Made by a program: the position numbers and the translations under genes. The notes below the pieces were generated by a model. That model was not told the DNA's origin. It ran no database searches and saw only the letters and a list, made by a program, of their open reading frames with translations. From assembly GCA_005808665.1 (NCBI GenBank), contig SYLG01000028.1, forward strand, positions 1 to 41,821: a stretch of DNA of 41,821 bases, given 5' to 3'. Shown here piece after piece: positions 16,668 to 24,440 of this stretch. The first letter of the stretch is position 1; every line of letters begins with the position of its first letter. Source of the DNA: Planctomycetia bacterium (GTDB taxonomy: Bacteria > Planctomycetota > Planctomycetia > Gemmatales > Gemmataceae).

Positions 16668-17363
16668 ATGCTATCTGATTCGGATATCGAACTGGCCGAG
16701 CTTGCGGGTGCCTTCATCCATGAGCTGAAAAATCACATTTCAACGCTTAACCTGAATCTTCAAATACTTGCAGAAGAATTTGAGGAAACGCAAAACCCCA
16801 GGGAACGAAGGGTCCTTGACCGCATCCAGAGGTTGCAGGGGGAATGCACCAGAATGGTCGATGTTTCAAATGATTTCAACCGGTTTGCCCGTTTGGTCAA
16901 TTTGAATAAAAGCCCGGAACGAATCGATGCAATCCTGGGTGATGTCCTCGATTTTTTCATGCCCACGGCACGCGCCAACAATATCGAAATCCACACTTTT
17001 TTTCCTTCCGACCTCCCCTTGGTGAATCTTGATTCAGAGGTATTCAAACAGGCCATCCTCAACCTGTTGCTGAATGCCTTTCAAGCCCTTCCCATTGGGG
17101 GCGAAATCACCATTCAACTATCCCTCGAAAAAAGCCATTGTGTTTTGAGGATCATTGATACCGGCCACGGGATGGCTCCCGAGGTGGTTTCCCGTGTTTT
17201 CAAACCGTATTACACCACCAAACCAGGTGGAAGTGGCCTCGGATTAGCCACCACCAGAAAAATCATTGAAGCCCATGGTGGATCGATCGGGGTGGAGTCA
17301 GAATCCAGGCGGGGAACTTGCTTTACCATATGTCTACCCCTAATTGGTAGTGGTCCTGGTTAG
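16668..17363 (+). CDS. Soluble sensor histidine kinase lacking a sensor domain
   Basis: The protein is 231 residues. The HisKA-like dimerisation helix begins almost at the N-terminus with the phosphoacceptor His18 in FIHELKNHISTLNLNL. The HATPase_c domain has the N box (QAILNLLLNAFQALP), G1 box (DTGHGMAPE), F box (YYTTKPGGSGLGLA, merged with G2) and the closing GGSIGVESESRRGTCF. The HELKN H box resembles NtrB/AtoS-type kinases. There is no membrane segment or PAS domain and no response regulator is adjacent, so input and partner are unknown. The start lacks a clear ribosome-binding site. The aminotransferase gene follows after 42 bp. Confidence 0.88.
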   Translation: MLSDSDIELAELAGAFIHELKNHISTLNLNLQILAEEFEETQNPRERRVLDRIQRLQGECTRMVDVSNDFNRFARLVNLNKSPERIDAILGDVLDFFMPTARANNIEIHTFFPSDLPLVNLDSEVFKQAILNLLLNAFQALPIGGEITIQLSLEKSHCVLRIIDTGHGMAPEVVSRVFKPYYTTKPGGSGLGLATTRKIIEAHGGSIGVESESRRGTCFTICLPLIGSGPG

Positions 17364-17405
17364 GGGAACAGTCGGGATCCTGCAACCTTAGATGGAGTTT
17401 CGTTA

Positions 17406-18311
17406 ATGTCCTTCCATACCAATCGTGAACCGATTGCCTCCGTTCAGGGGGTCATTACTCCTTTGTCAAAGGCCATGGTCCCTGCGTTGGACAGGGGGTT
17501 TTTATTTGCCGATGCGGTTTACGAAGTATTGAGGACCTATAAAGGCCGCCCATTTTTGGCCAAAGGGCATTATCGCCGTTTGGAGCGAAGCCTTGCAACC
17601 CTTCGAATCAAGGGTGTGGATGTGGAGGGGTTGAAAAAGCGTATTCAGGCAGTCCTCCGTGATGGGGGCTTTGATGAGGCCCTGGTTTATATCCAAATCA
17701 GCAGAGGCGTTGCTCCAAGGACACATGGATTTCCGGAGGGAATAAAACCCTTTGAATTTTTCTATGTGGCCGATTATGTTGACTTGACCGCCCCATTACG
17801 GGAAACCGGAGTAACCGTTTCACTACAACCCGATAGGCGGTGGGGGAGGTGTGACACCAAAACCACCAACCTTTTGGGGAATGTCCTCGCCTATCAGGAC
17901 GCCAGGGACCAGGGAGCGTATGAAGCAATCCTTTATAAAGAGGATGGCACGATCACGGAAATGACCCGTACCTCTTTTTTTGCAGTCAAGGATAATATCA
18001 TTTGGACGCATCCTTCAGGACCCCGAATTTTGCCAAGCATTACCAAAGACCTTGTATTTGAAATTTGTGAAAAAATTGGCCAACCCATCCGGTCCCAGGC
18101 TATTCCCCTAAAAGACCTCATGGAGTTTGATGAAATGTTTATGGCAGGGACCACCTCTGAAATTATCCCCATTATTGGGGTAGATGGAAAACCGGTCGGA
18201 AAGGGCACAATTGGACCGGTAACCATGGCCCTACGAAATGGTTTCATGGACCATTTAAACCATTGGCTAGGTCATCCGGATGATGAGATTGAGGGAGACT
18301 TTTCCGACTGA
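17406..18311 (+). CDS. dat: D-amino-acid aminotransferase (class IV PLP enzyme)
   Basis: This fold-type IV aminotransferase most resembles D-alanine transaminase, which interconverts D-amino acids and supplies D-Glu or D-Ala for the cell wall. The substrate-carboxylate motif RGVAPRTHGFP keeps the Arg and His typical of Dat rather than branched-chain enzymes. The PLP-binding lysine is Lys152 in RCDTKTTNLLGNVLA. The Glu that contacts the PLP ring nitrogen is in ITEMTRTSFF, and the phosphate-binding segment is MAGTTSEIIPI. At 301 residues it is slightly long, with an acidic C-terminal tail. A GGAG lies 9 nt before the ATG. Branched-chain or 4-amino-4-deoxychorismate activity is less likely but cannot be excluded. 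Confidence 0.87.
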   Translation: MSFHTNREPIASVQGVITPLSKAMVPALDRGFLFADAVYEVLRTYKGRPFLAKGHYRRLERSLATLRIKGVDVEGLKKRIQAVLRDGGFDEALVYIQISRGVAPRTHGFPEGIKPFEFFYVADYVDLTAPLRETGVTVSLQPDRRWGRCDTKTTNLLGNVLAYQDARDQGAYEAILYKEDGTITEMTRTSFFAVKDNIIWTHPSGPRILPSITKDLVFEICEKIGQPIRSQAIPLKDLMEFDEMFMAGTTSEIIPIIGVDGKPVGKGTIGPVTMALRNGFMDHLNHWLGHPDDEIEGDFSD

Positions 18312-18345
18312 AAAGGCATATCGGCATGTGAAACCATCAAGCCCA

Positions 18346-18373
18346 AGCCTGGCCTGTAACCTGGCCAGGCTTA
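18346..18373 (+). terminator. Perfect 10-bp hairpin without a T-tract, between convergent genes
   Basis: AAGCCTGGCC and GGCCAGGCTT enclose an eight-base loop. No T-run follows on either strand. The location between the convergent dat and ankyrin genes suggests a bidirectional terminator or an mRNA 3'-end stabiliser. Confidence 0.45.
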
Positions 18374-18576
18374 CCTAAAAGGTCAGGGCCTTTCCCAGGG
18401 AGGTGATTACCGAGGTTAACCATTTCGCAAATAGAGTCAACTTTTTTTCACCCTTTGGCAAAATCAAAAAACCGAATGAAATGCCTGGCACCCTGGAAGG
18501 GACATTTGCCTGCAATCCGAATTGTGAATGCGTCTCGATCATGTGTTGGGAAATCGTGGGCAAAAGGTGTTTGAAT

Positions 18577-19200
18577 TTATTTTTTGTTTGGGGTAGGTGA
18601 TTTCTTCAGGAATGGATTGGGTTTCAACTCCATTTTTTTGACGGATTGTAAATAGGCCAGTACCTTTTCTGCATCTTTGCCACCAACCTGGGCATGAAAA
18701 TGCAGGGAAAACCCATGGGGTCCTTTGGCATCAATCAACAATGGTTGCAATGTCAAAAAGGACTTTACTGCTTCCAGTTGTCCCATCATGGCCGCACAAA
18801 ATAGGTCCATTCGTGCTCCTTTGCCAAGGAGGTATTCCACAATGTCTTTACGACCCATGTGGGACGCTCCGCCCAAGCCCGATTCCCAATCCCCACCCCC
18901 CCAGTCGATGCTCGCATTTACCAGGCCGGGTTCCCTTTCAGCCAACTGTTTTACCATGGCTAAATCGCTATGGGCAAAAATTACAAAATCCTGGACAAGC
19001 TGCCGATTGATTTGAAGTTTTTTCCAAGAGGGTTTGAAACCAGGGGCGGGGTAGTTGCGTTCAAAGGGGCCTTCAGCCGGTCCTGCTATAACGGGAGGTG
19101 GATTGGGTTTCTCCTCTTGGGGATAAAGCTCGGCAACACTTCCCAAGACGATCCCTGCCGAAAGTGTGGTAAACGAACGCCTTTTGATCATTGTTGTCAT
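18577..19200 (-). CDS. Exported ankyrin-repeat protein with a twin-arginine-like leader
   Basis: The protein is 207 residues. The start at 19200 is chosen because GGGAG lies about 6 nt upstream and the protein then begins MTTMIKRRSFTTLSAGIVLGS, an RR-x-F Tat-like signal followed by a hydrophobic stretch. Residues 85-180 carry two or three ankyrin-type repeats: DLAMVKQLAEREPGLVNA, then ASHMGRKDIVEYLLGKGARMD and CAAMMGQLEAVKSFLTLQP. The region before them is proline-rich. Ankyrin repeats bind proteins, so an envelope or periplasmic partner is likely but unknown. It is monocistronic and converges on dat. Confidence 0.72.
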   Translation of the reverse strand: MTTMIKRRSFTTLSAGIVLGSVAELYPQEEKPNPPPVIAGPAEGPFERNYPAPGFKPSWKKLQINRQLVQDFVIFAHSDLAMVKQLAEREPGLVNASIDWGGGDWESGLGGASHMGRKDIVEYLLGKGARMDLFCAAMMGQLEAVKSFLTLQPLLIDAKGPHGFSLHFHAQVGGKDAEKVLAYLQSVKKMELKPNPFLKKSPTPNKK

Positions 19201-19538
19201 AGTTTCTCCCATCAAATCCTTGGATCCAATAAAGCTTTCAAAACCATTTCTTCCTAATGATTCTAGCGTTAATTTGCATCGTCCGCGGCTAACCCACAAA
19301 AGGTGTTGGTAAAAGCAACTTGCCCGGAGGGAGTAAACCTGGGTACCCGCGGAAACCTCGCCTTGATTCCTTTTTCAACGGCGTTTAGGCTTATCCCAAT
19401 TGGCAGGTGTTACCGCAGGGGCTATTGCGGCAAAGCTGTGCAAATGGTATGAGTACTTTTCGGAATTACCTTGGGGGAAAGGTGGTTTCGGCGGGTTAGC
19501 CATATTGGCAAATCCTTAGTCCGGCATGGAGGCTGGCC
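19201..19538. other. Divergent intergenic region
   Basis: These 338 bp lie between the divergent ankyrin and peptidase-MA-like genes. The two ribosome-binding sites (GGGAG on the minus strand near 19206-19210 and GGAGG on the plus strand near 19529) are clear. I could not assign promoters and saw no RNA gene. Confidence 0.35.
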
Positions 19539-21209
19539 ATGGTTTTTATTCATTCCCCTAAAAAATCATTTTTATGGATCTTTATTTGCATTGTTCCTGT
19601 TTTCATGGCATGTAAATCCTCCAATGCCCAAAATTCCCAACCCAATGCCGCAACCATTTCCCCAAGTCAACAACAAAAATTAACAAAGCTTTTGGCGGTT
19701 CATCGTGCCCTTTCCGAGGGTTTGGACCTCCTTCGTAAGGGGCGCCATGAAGAGGCGGTTACCCAGCTCGAAAAGGAATTACCCAATATCGAAGGCGACC
19801 GGGAATATTTGCGAACCCTTCAGGATGCCTATCAGGGGGCCATTCAGGACCTGGCCCGATCAGGACATGCTGTCGAAGCGGATGCCTATATCCGCCGCCT
19901 GAGTACGCTCCAGGCTCCCAACCAACAATATAGCCCTAACCCTTTGGGGCTGTCCAAGTCAGCCAATGCAGCCCCTATTCCAATCCGTTTGGATTCCCAA
20001 CCCACCGATATCAACCCTTTAACACCGGTGAGCAAGGGGCCTCCGGCCATTGTGTCGGCAGTGCCTGTCCCAGGATTTGTAGGGACCAATAATTCTGTGG
20101 ATGATCCTTTTTCTCCGGCAAATTTTGACAAACCCATTCAAAAAATACTTCCTGCCCTCCGGGATGCCGAAACCGCATTTCTCGCCGCCAAATATAACCA
20201 GGCGGCTGGACTTTATGATCGGGCCTATCGGCAAGGTGAAGCTTTGGAAGGTATCCAACAAGAACGATGGGGTTACTGCAAATTGGCGGCCTTGGTCGAA
20301 TCCTTCAACAAAGGTCAAGTCCATGAAGCCATGATCATCGAAGCGGATCAAGCCGTCACCCTGTCTCCAAAGCTTTCCGGGGTGGCAGGGAAGGTTAAAA
20401 GTCAAGTTTTGGCTTCCCTTTCTCAAACCGGGCAACAGGCGGAGGCGGTTGAAAAAGTTGAAATCAAGCGGGTTCAAGGCAACGGCATTTGGCAAGCGGT
20501 AGAATCGTCCTGGTTTCGGGTGTTTCACCAAAACAACGAGGAAATTGCGGTTCAGGTTGCCCGCCAGGCAGACGCAGCCAAGGCAAGTGCCAGCCGCCGT
20601 TGGCTTGGAACCACTGGGGAGCATTGGCCTTTTCGGTGTGATATTTGGCTTTACCCAACCGGGGAAATGTATTCAAGGGCCACCGGGGTCGCCGGAAATT
20701 CGCCTGGGCATTCTACATTTCAAGCAGAAAGTACTCGGGTCCTTGGCCGCAAAATAGAACTCCGGATGGATCACCCAAACCTATTGGATGCGGTCTTGCC
20801 CCACGAGGTAACCCATGTGGTGTTGGCGGGTCAATTTGGCAAAAACTTCCTGCCAAGGTGGCTTGATGAGGGCATGGCGATTTTGGCAGAACCTCGTGAA
20901 CGGATTCGGCGTCACACAGACCATATTCCCCGTTATGCCACAGAAGGTAGTCTTTTGAATTCGGGCCAATTGATCACCCTTTCGGATTATCCGGATGCAA
21001 GCAAGGTGGGGATTTTCTACGCACAAAGCGTTTCTCTGGTGGAATATCTGTGCAGCCTCAAAGGAACCCAGGCTTTCACGCTTTTTGTCAAGGATGCGGT
21101 GGGGGGGAATTGGGAAGCGGCTTTAAAACACCACTATTCCATAGACGGATTTGCAGGCTTGGATCGCCAATGGCGAGGGGACTGGGTAGCCCTTGGAAAC
21201 CCCAAATAG
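19539..21209 (+). CDS. Peptidase-MA-like metallopeptidase, secreted or lipoprotein
   Basis: The protein is 556 residues. The N-terminal hydrophobic segment SFLWIFICIVPVFMAC could be a signal peptide with a weak lipobox (FMAC, Cys25) or be cleaved later at SNA. Residues 40-110 and 195-290 are helical, with TPR-like character (EGLDLLRKGRHEEAVTQLEKELP, AKYNQAAGLYDRAYRQG). The C-terminal part holds a gluzincin-type zinc site: His422 and His426 in HEVTH, then WLDEGMA supplying the downstream Glu. This matches the peptidase-MA-like family and planctomycete DUF1570 proteins. Substrate unknown; envelope protein processing is an inference. A GGAGG site six bases upstream supports the ATG at 19539. Confidence 0.78.
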   Translation: MVFIHSPKKSFLWIFICIVPVFMACKSSNAQNSQPNAATISPSQQQKLTKLLAVHRALSEGLDLLRKGRHEEAVTQLEKELPNIEGDREYLRTLQDAYQGAIQDLARSGHAVEADAYIRRLSTLQAPNQQYSPNPLGLSKSANAAPIPIRLDSQPTDINPLTPVSKGPPAIVSAVPVPGFVGTNNSVDDPFSPANFDKPIQKILPALRDAETAFLAAKYNQAAGLYDRAYRQGEALEGIQQERWGYCKLAALVESFNKGQVHEAMIIEADQAVTLSPKLSGVAGKVKSQVLASLSQTGQQAEAVEKVEIKRVQGNGIWQAVESSWFRVFHQNNEEIAVQVARQADAAKASASRRWLGTTGEHWPFRCDIWLYPTGEMYSRATGVAGNSPGHSTFQAESTRVLGRKIELRMDHPNLLDAVLPHEVTHVVLAGQFGKNFLPRWLDEGMAILAEPRERIRRHTDHIPRYATEGSLLNSGQLITLSDYPDASKVGIFYAQSVSLVEYLCSLKGTQAFTLFVKDAVGGNWEAALKHHYSIDGFAGLDRQWRGDWVALGNPK

Positions 21210-21638
21210 GTGGTGGGGTCGCATTGTTCAGGAAAAATCCCAGCCAACCCAATGACCCGAATAAGGAGGAGACTACCTTTTTCGCAAATTGATTAGGCCT
21301 GGACCTACCCGATTGACCGAAATTGGGTTTTCAATATCGGGCAGTTTGGTATTTTTCAAAGGTATGAAAAAGCGGAAATCCCATCCTGAAACGAGGAAGA
21401 GGAGCGGGGCCACTCTGTTTTGCCTTTGCGGGCAATTCAGGTATTCGAAAAATAGTGTTCCCTACCGGATCCAATGGGGTCGCCATCAAGGAAAGGATCA
21501 TTCAGGAATTTGGGATAACCTTACAACCGAATCCCTCGTTTTGGATCCCTGGCTTCCAATGCTTAATTCCCAATCAGCCAACCCATTTGGCTGGAAATGG
21601 CCATTCCTTAAGGCAAAGTCGTCCACCCCAAACCCAAA
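21210..21638. other. Convergent intergenic region with one hairpin
   Basis: These 429 bp lie between convergent genes. Two forward open frames cross it, but neither has a ribosome-binding site, a recognisable motif or protein-like composition. The only clear structure is the hairpin at 21575-21593. It could contain a decayed gene, but I see no evidence strong enough to call one. Confidence 0.35.
21575..21593. terminator. 7-bp hairpin without a T-tract between convergent genes
   Basis: CAGCCAA and TTGGCTG enclose a five-base loop. No T-run follows on either strand. Its location 46 bp past the small acidic-protein gene, between convergent transcription units, suggests a transcript 3' end. Confidence 0.35.
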
Positions 21639-21989
21639 TTAGTAATCGGGTTGGACCGGATCCCCGGTGGAAGGCAAAAAGGGGCCTTCCTCCTTTTTGA
21701 TTTCCTTTTCCCTACGCCGTGAAAGGTGTTTTGCCGCAGCATCTTCGATGAGAGGGCTTAGGATGGTTGCTGCCCCGAAATAGACTGTTGCCGCCTCGGT
21801 AAATGCATCATCATGGTTAGACGGTTTGGGGCTCATCGGATCGAATAATCCAGGCAATTGGTTTTCCCAATGATGAGCCGGTTGATTGTTGTTCCAATGT
21901 TCTTCTTCGCAGCGCAAATGCTCCGTATCGGTAACCAAAAAGGGAAGTTGCAGGTTGGCAAGATGGCGGGCATTTTCCTGATCACTCAT
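21639..21989 (-). CDS. Small acidic protein of unknown function
   Basis: The protein is 116 residues. It is rich in Glu, His and Asn at the start (QENARHLANLQLPFLVTD, HLRCEEEHWNNNQPAHHWE) and has a more ordered central helix (AFTEAATVYFGAATILSPLIEDAAAKHL) followed by a basic-acidic tail. I recognise no domain and no signal peptide or membrane segment. A GGGAGG ribosome-binding site six bases before the ATG and a start 24 bp after the FkbM gene stop support a real gene at the end of the SDR-FkbM run. Its role is unknown. Confidence 0.6.
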   Translation of the reverse strand: MSDQENARHLANLQLPFLVTDTEHLRCEEEHWNNNQPAHHWENQLPGLFDPMSPKPSNHDDAFTEAATVYFGAATILSPLIEDAAAKHLSRRREKEIKKEEGPFLPSTGDPVQPDY

Positions 21990-22013
21990 ATTCGCCTCCC
22001 GTTTGATATCATT

Positions 22014-22994
22014 CTACCCGATAATCCAGGGTCGGGCATCCATTTCCTCTGGAATAAGGAGGATATTATCCGAAAAGGGCCCATCCACACCCATGGCCCA
22101 CCGGGGTTTGCCGGTGGCGGGATCAAAAAAGGCGACCTTGTAGTCCAGTCCCCGAAATTGGTTCAGGATTCTTATGGTGCTGGATCCCATGGCATTCAGG
22201 GCCCTTTCCATAACCTCCATCATCAGGACTGGTCGATATTTTTCCAAGGTCCGTTGAGCCCCACCCAGAACCAACGCCTCCCCTCCTTCGACATCCAACT
22301 TGATTAGATCGATTCGGTCGGGATTTTCCTCGAAGACCAAATCATCCAAGCGTCGCATGGAAACCCCAACGGTAGCCAATGCGGCGATGGGGTAGGAAAA
22401 AAGGCCAAGCGTATTTTGCCCGGCATGGACGCTTTCGGCAATTTTGAGGATTGCAGTCCCGTTTTTGTTGCCCAGGGCCAAGGGAAAGAGAGTGAATGGA
22501 AAAGCTGCGTTGATAGTGGCATTGGCCTGAAGGACGGAAAATTCGCGTGGGGAGGGTTCAAAGGACCAAACTTTTCCATGGGGGCCCACTTTTGCGGCAA
22601 AGAGGACGCTATAGCACCCTTCATTGGCGCCTATATCCATCGCCGTCATTCCCGGTTTGAGGAAGGCATCTACAAAAGCCATCTCGTTTGGTTCCAAACA
22701 ACCGGAAACAAACAATTGTTGGCTGACATCGTTGGATAAAACAACCCGCAAAAGGGTTTCATAATGCCAGGGAATATCTACTGGTAGAAATTGCCCCTGG
22801 TCCCGGAAATGCTCCCAAATGGCCCTTCGCTGAGGAATGTTCCATTGCGAATTCTCCCAATCCGCATTGAATCGCCAATGGGGATAAGGGATAAGGGGCC
22901 GAGCCCAGGCCATATTTTTGGCTTGGGCCAACCACTCAGAATCGGTTGTTGGAGGCACCCTATCTTCCCCCAGCCCATACCGATCGGCCCCCAT
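22014..22994 (-). CDS. FkbM-family SAM-dependent methyltransferase
   Basis: About 326 residues. The SAM-binding region reads AMDIGANEGCYSVLFAAKVG, with the following FEPSPREFSVLQAN, the FkbM family layout. The downstream DLIKLDVEGGEALVLGGAQ is the other FkbM hallmark. Family members methylate sugars or small-molecule hydroxyls; the substrate here is unknown. The frame stays open well into the upstream SDR gene, so the start is uncertain. ATG at 22994 overlaps the SDR gene by 35 bp but has no good ribosome-binding site. GTG at 22958 starts just after the SDR stop and has a purine-rich GGGGGA stretch about 7 nt upstream, so it may be the real start. Either way the pair is coupled. Confidence 0.85.
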   Translation of the reverse strand: MGADRYGLGEDRVPPTTDSEWLAQAKNMAWARPLIPYPHWRFNADWENSQWNIPQRRAIWEHFRDQGQFLPVDIPWHYETLLRVVLSNDVSQQLFVSGCLEPNEMAFVDAFLKPGMTAMDIGANEGCYSVLFAAKVGPHGKVWSFEPSPREFSVLQANATINAAFPFTLFPLALGNKNGTAILKIAESVHAGQNTLGLFSYPIAALATVGVSMRRLDDLVFEENPDRIDLIKLDVEGGEALVLGGAQRTLEKYRPVLMMEVMERALNAMGSSTIRILNQFRGLDYKVAFFDPATGKPRWAMGVDGPFSDNILLIPEEMDARPWIIG

Positions 22995-23709
22995 CCACCG
23001 TAAGGGAGGCTCCGGTAATGAAGGAATTGTCGATGAGTGACCACACTGCTTGGGCGACATTTTCGGGTGACCCTTCGGTTTGGACGAGGGTGGCGGCGAT
23101 AGCCTCGTTTTTGTCGAGTTTGGAAAGAGTATCGGGAAGCATGGCAGGCCCTGGTTCGACACAATTTACACGGACTTTGGGATTTTCCGTTCCCAATTCC
23201 ACCGCAAGGGCACGAGTAAGGGTTGGGATTGCACCTTTGGAAGCAAAATAGGCCAAATATTGGCAATAGGGGCGAGAAATGGCCCAATCCCCCAAAAGTG
23301 TAATGGTCCCGCCTTCCGGTTGGGAAACCATCCGCTTTCCCGCTTCAATAACAGGAAGCAAAAGTCCAAGGGTGTTTGCCCGAAAATGCTCCTCAATGTC
23401 AGCGGCACGAGTTTCCCGCCAGGGTATCATCCGCCAAAGGCCCGCAGCATGAACCAGGGCGTCCAACCTGACGGAATGGGTATCAAGGGATTCAAACAGG
23501 GCCTTAACCTGACCCTCTGAGGCAAGATCTGCCTGGAACCAAACCGGGTTCGCCCCCAATGCTTTGAGTTCGGCATCCATTTCGGACCTTTCGTGGTGAT
23601 CCGTCCGGAAGTGCATGAAGGTGCGGAATCCTTTTTGGGCCAGAAAGCGGGCCACGGAATAACCAATCCGTTTTCGCCCGGCACCGAGTATAAGTACCAT
23701 GGGTTGCAT
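22960..23709 (-). CDS. Short-chain dehydrogenase/reductase (pteridine reductase-like)
   Basis: The protein is 249 residues. The nucleotide-binding motif is GAGRKRIG, with a basic Arg where classical SDRs have Gly. This resembles the Arg of the TGx3RxG motif of pteridine reductases and FolM, but shifted by one residue. It is followed by the NAD(P)-pocket residues FRTDHH, DALVHAAGLW and the active-site YFASK (Tyr and Lys four apart), then NCVEPGP and a C-terminal ITGASLTVDGG. NADPH is likely. A dihydromonapterin or pteridine substrate is plausible but not shown; an ordinary ketoreductase is possible. A GGAGG site precedes the ATG at 23709. The methyltransferase gene overlaps its 3' end. Confidence 0.8.
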   Translation of the reverse strand: MQPMVLILGAGRKRIGYSVARFLAQKGFRTFMHFRTDHHERSEMDAELKALGANPVWFQADLASEGQVKALFESLDTHSVRLDALVHAAGLWRMIPWRETRAADIEEHFRANTLGLLLPVIEAGKRMVSQPEGGTITLLGDWAISRPYCQYLAYFASKGAIPTLTRALAVELGTENPKVRVNCVEPGPAMLPDTLSKLDKNEAIAATLVQTEGSPENVAQAVWSLIDNSFITGASLTVDGGRSVWAGGR

Positions 23710-23863
23710 ATGGCCTCCGTTATCGTTTTAAACTATTGCTAGGGACTCTTGGACTTGGTTGAAAACGGTTTGCATCGAAAGGTCCAATGTCGGGGAGAGA
23801 TTCGCAGGTTCATCGGGCACCGGGATCCTTAGGATATAGGCAAAGGAACAGGAGGGAAAAACT

Positions 23864-24439
23864 ATGGATTGGAACCGGGATACCTTGATGGGGGCCGCAA
23901 TTGGCGTAGTTTTACTCGTTTTCCTCAAAACGGTGGTCCTCCTGATATTCACCAAAGGATCGTTTAGCCGAATATTTGAAGCAAGGCGGGTTGCCCTTTC
24001 CATGTTGAAAGGGAAAAATTTTGTAGAAGCTGACAATACACCATCCTTCAACACCTCCGATTATGGCCCACAACTCCGGTTGCTTGGTTTGTTGCAAAGA
24101 GACGCCAAGCTGTTGGATTTTTTAATGGAGGATATCAGGGGTTTGGAGGATGCTTCGATTGCTGCGGCGGTCCGGGATATTCAGCCTAAGGCGAGGCAGG
24201 CCCTTGGAAAATATTTGACCGTTGCGCCTTGCGTGGACGAAATGGAGGGAACCCAATTGGAAATTCCAAAAGGGTACAACCCCTCCCAATACAGCATTAC
24301 AGGGAATGTACCACCCCAGGCACCCTATAAAGGCGAAGTGCGCCATCGGGGTTGGAAAGCTATTTCCATAAACCTTCCTCCCTTGGCCAAAGGGGACAAT
24401 GGGCTCACTTTGGCACCTGTTGAGGTGGAGGTTGCCTGA
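23864..24439 (+). CDS. DUF2760 protein with an N-terminal membrane anchor
   Basis: The protein is 191 residues. A single hydrophobic segment (LMGAAIGVVLLVFLKTVVLLIF) is near the N-terminus. Residues 65-170 carry DUF2760 features: LRLLGLLQRDAKLLDFLMED, DASIAAAVRDIQPKAR, GYNPSQYSITGNVPPQAPYKG and RHRGWKA. The family is often encoded beside an Hsp70-family ATPase, as here, and its biochemical role is unknown. AGGAGG lies about 7 nt before the ATG. The stop at 24437-24439 abuts the TTG start of the Hsp70 gene by one base, so the two are probably coupled and act together at the membrane. Confidence 0.8.
   Translation: MDWNRDTLMGAAIGVVLLVFLKTVVLLIFTKGSFSRIFEARRVALSMLKGKNFVEADNTPSFNTSDYGPQLRLLGLLQRDAKLLDFLMEDIRGLEDASIAAAVRDIQPKARQALGKYLTVAPCVDEMEGTQLEIPKGYNPSQYSITGNVPPQAPYKGEVRHRGWKAISINLPPLAKGDNGLTLAPVEVEVA
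24427..24431 (+). promoter_or_regulatory. Shine-Dalgarno GGAGG fixing a TTG start
   Basis: GGAGG, nine bases, then TTG at 24441. This sits inside the last codons of the DUF2760 gene, so the Hsp70-family gene is translationally coupled to it. Confidence 0.55.
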
Positions 24440-24440
24440 T

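Noticed and set aside
21289-21700. Two forward open frames in the 21.2-21.7 kb gap
   Set aside because: They lack a ribosome-binding site and recognisable motifs, and one overlaps the small acidic-protein gene on the other strand.
22995-23162. N-terminal extension of the FkbM methyltransferase frame
   Set aside because: It lies wholly inside the SDR coding sequence and its Pro/Ser-rich translation has no match to FkbM proteins.
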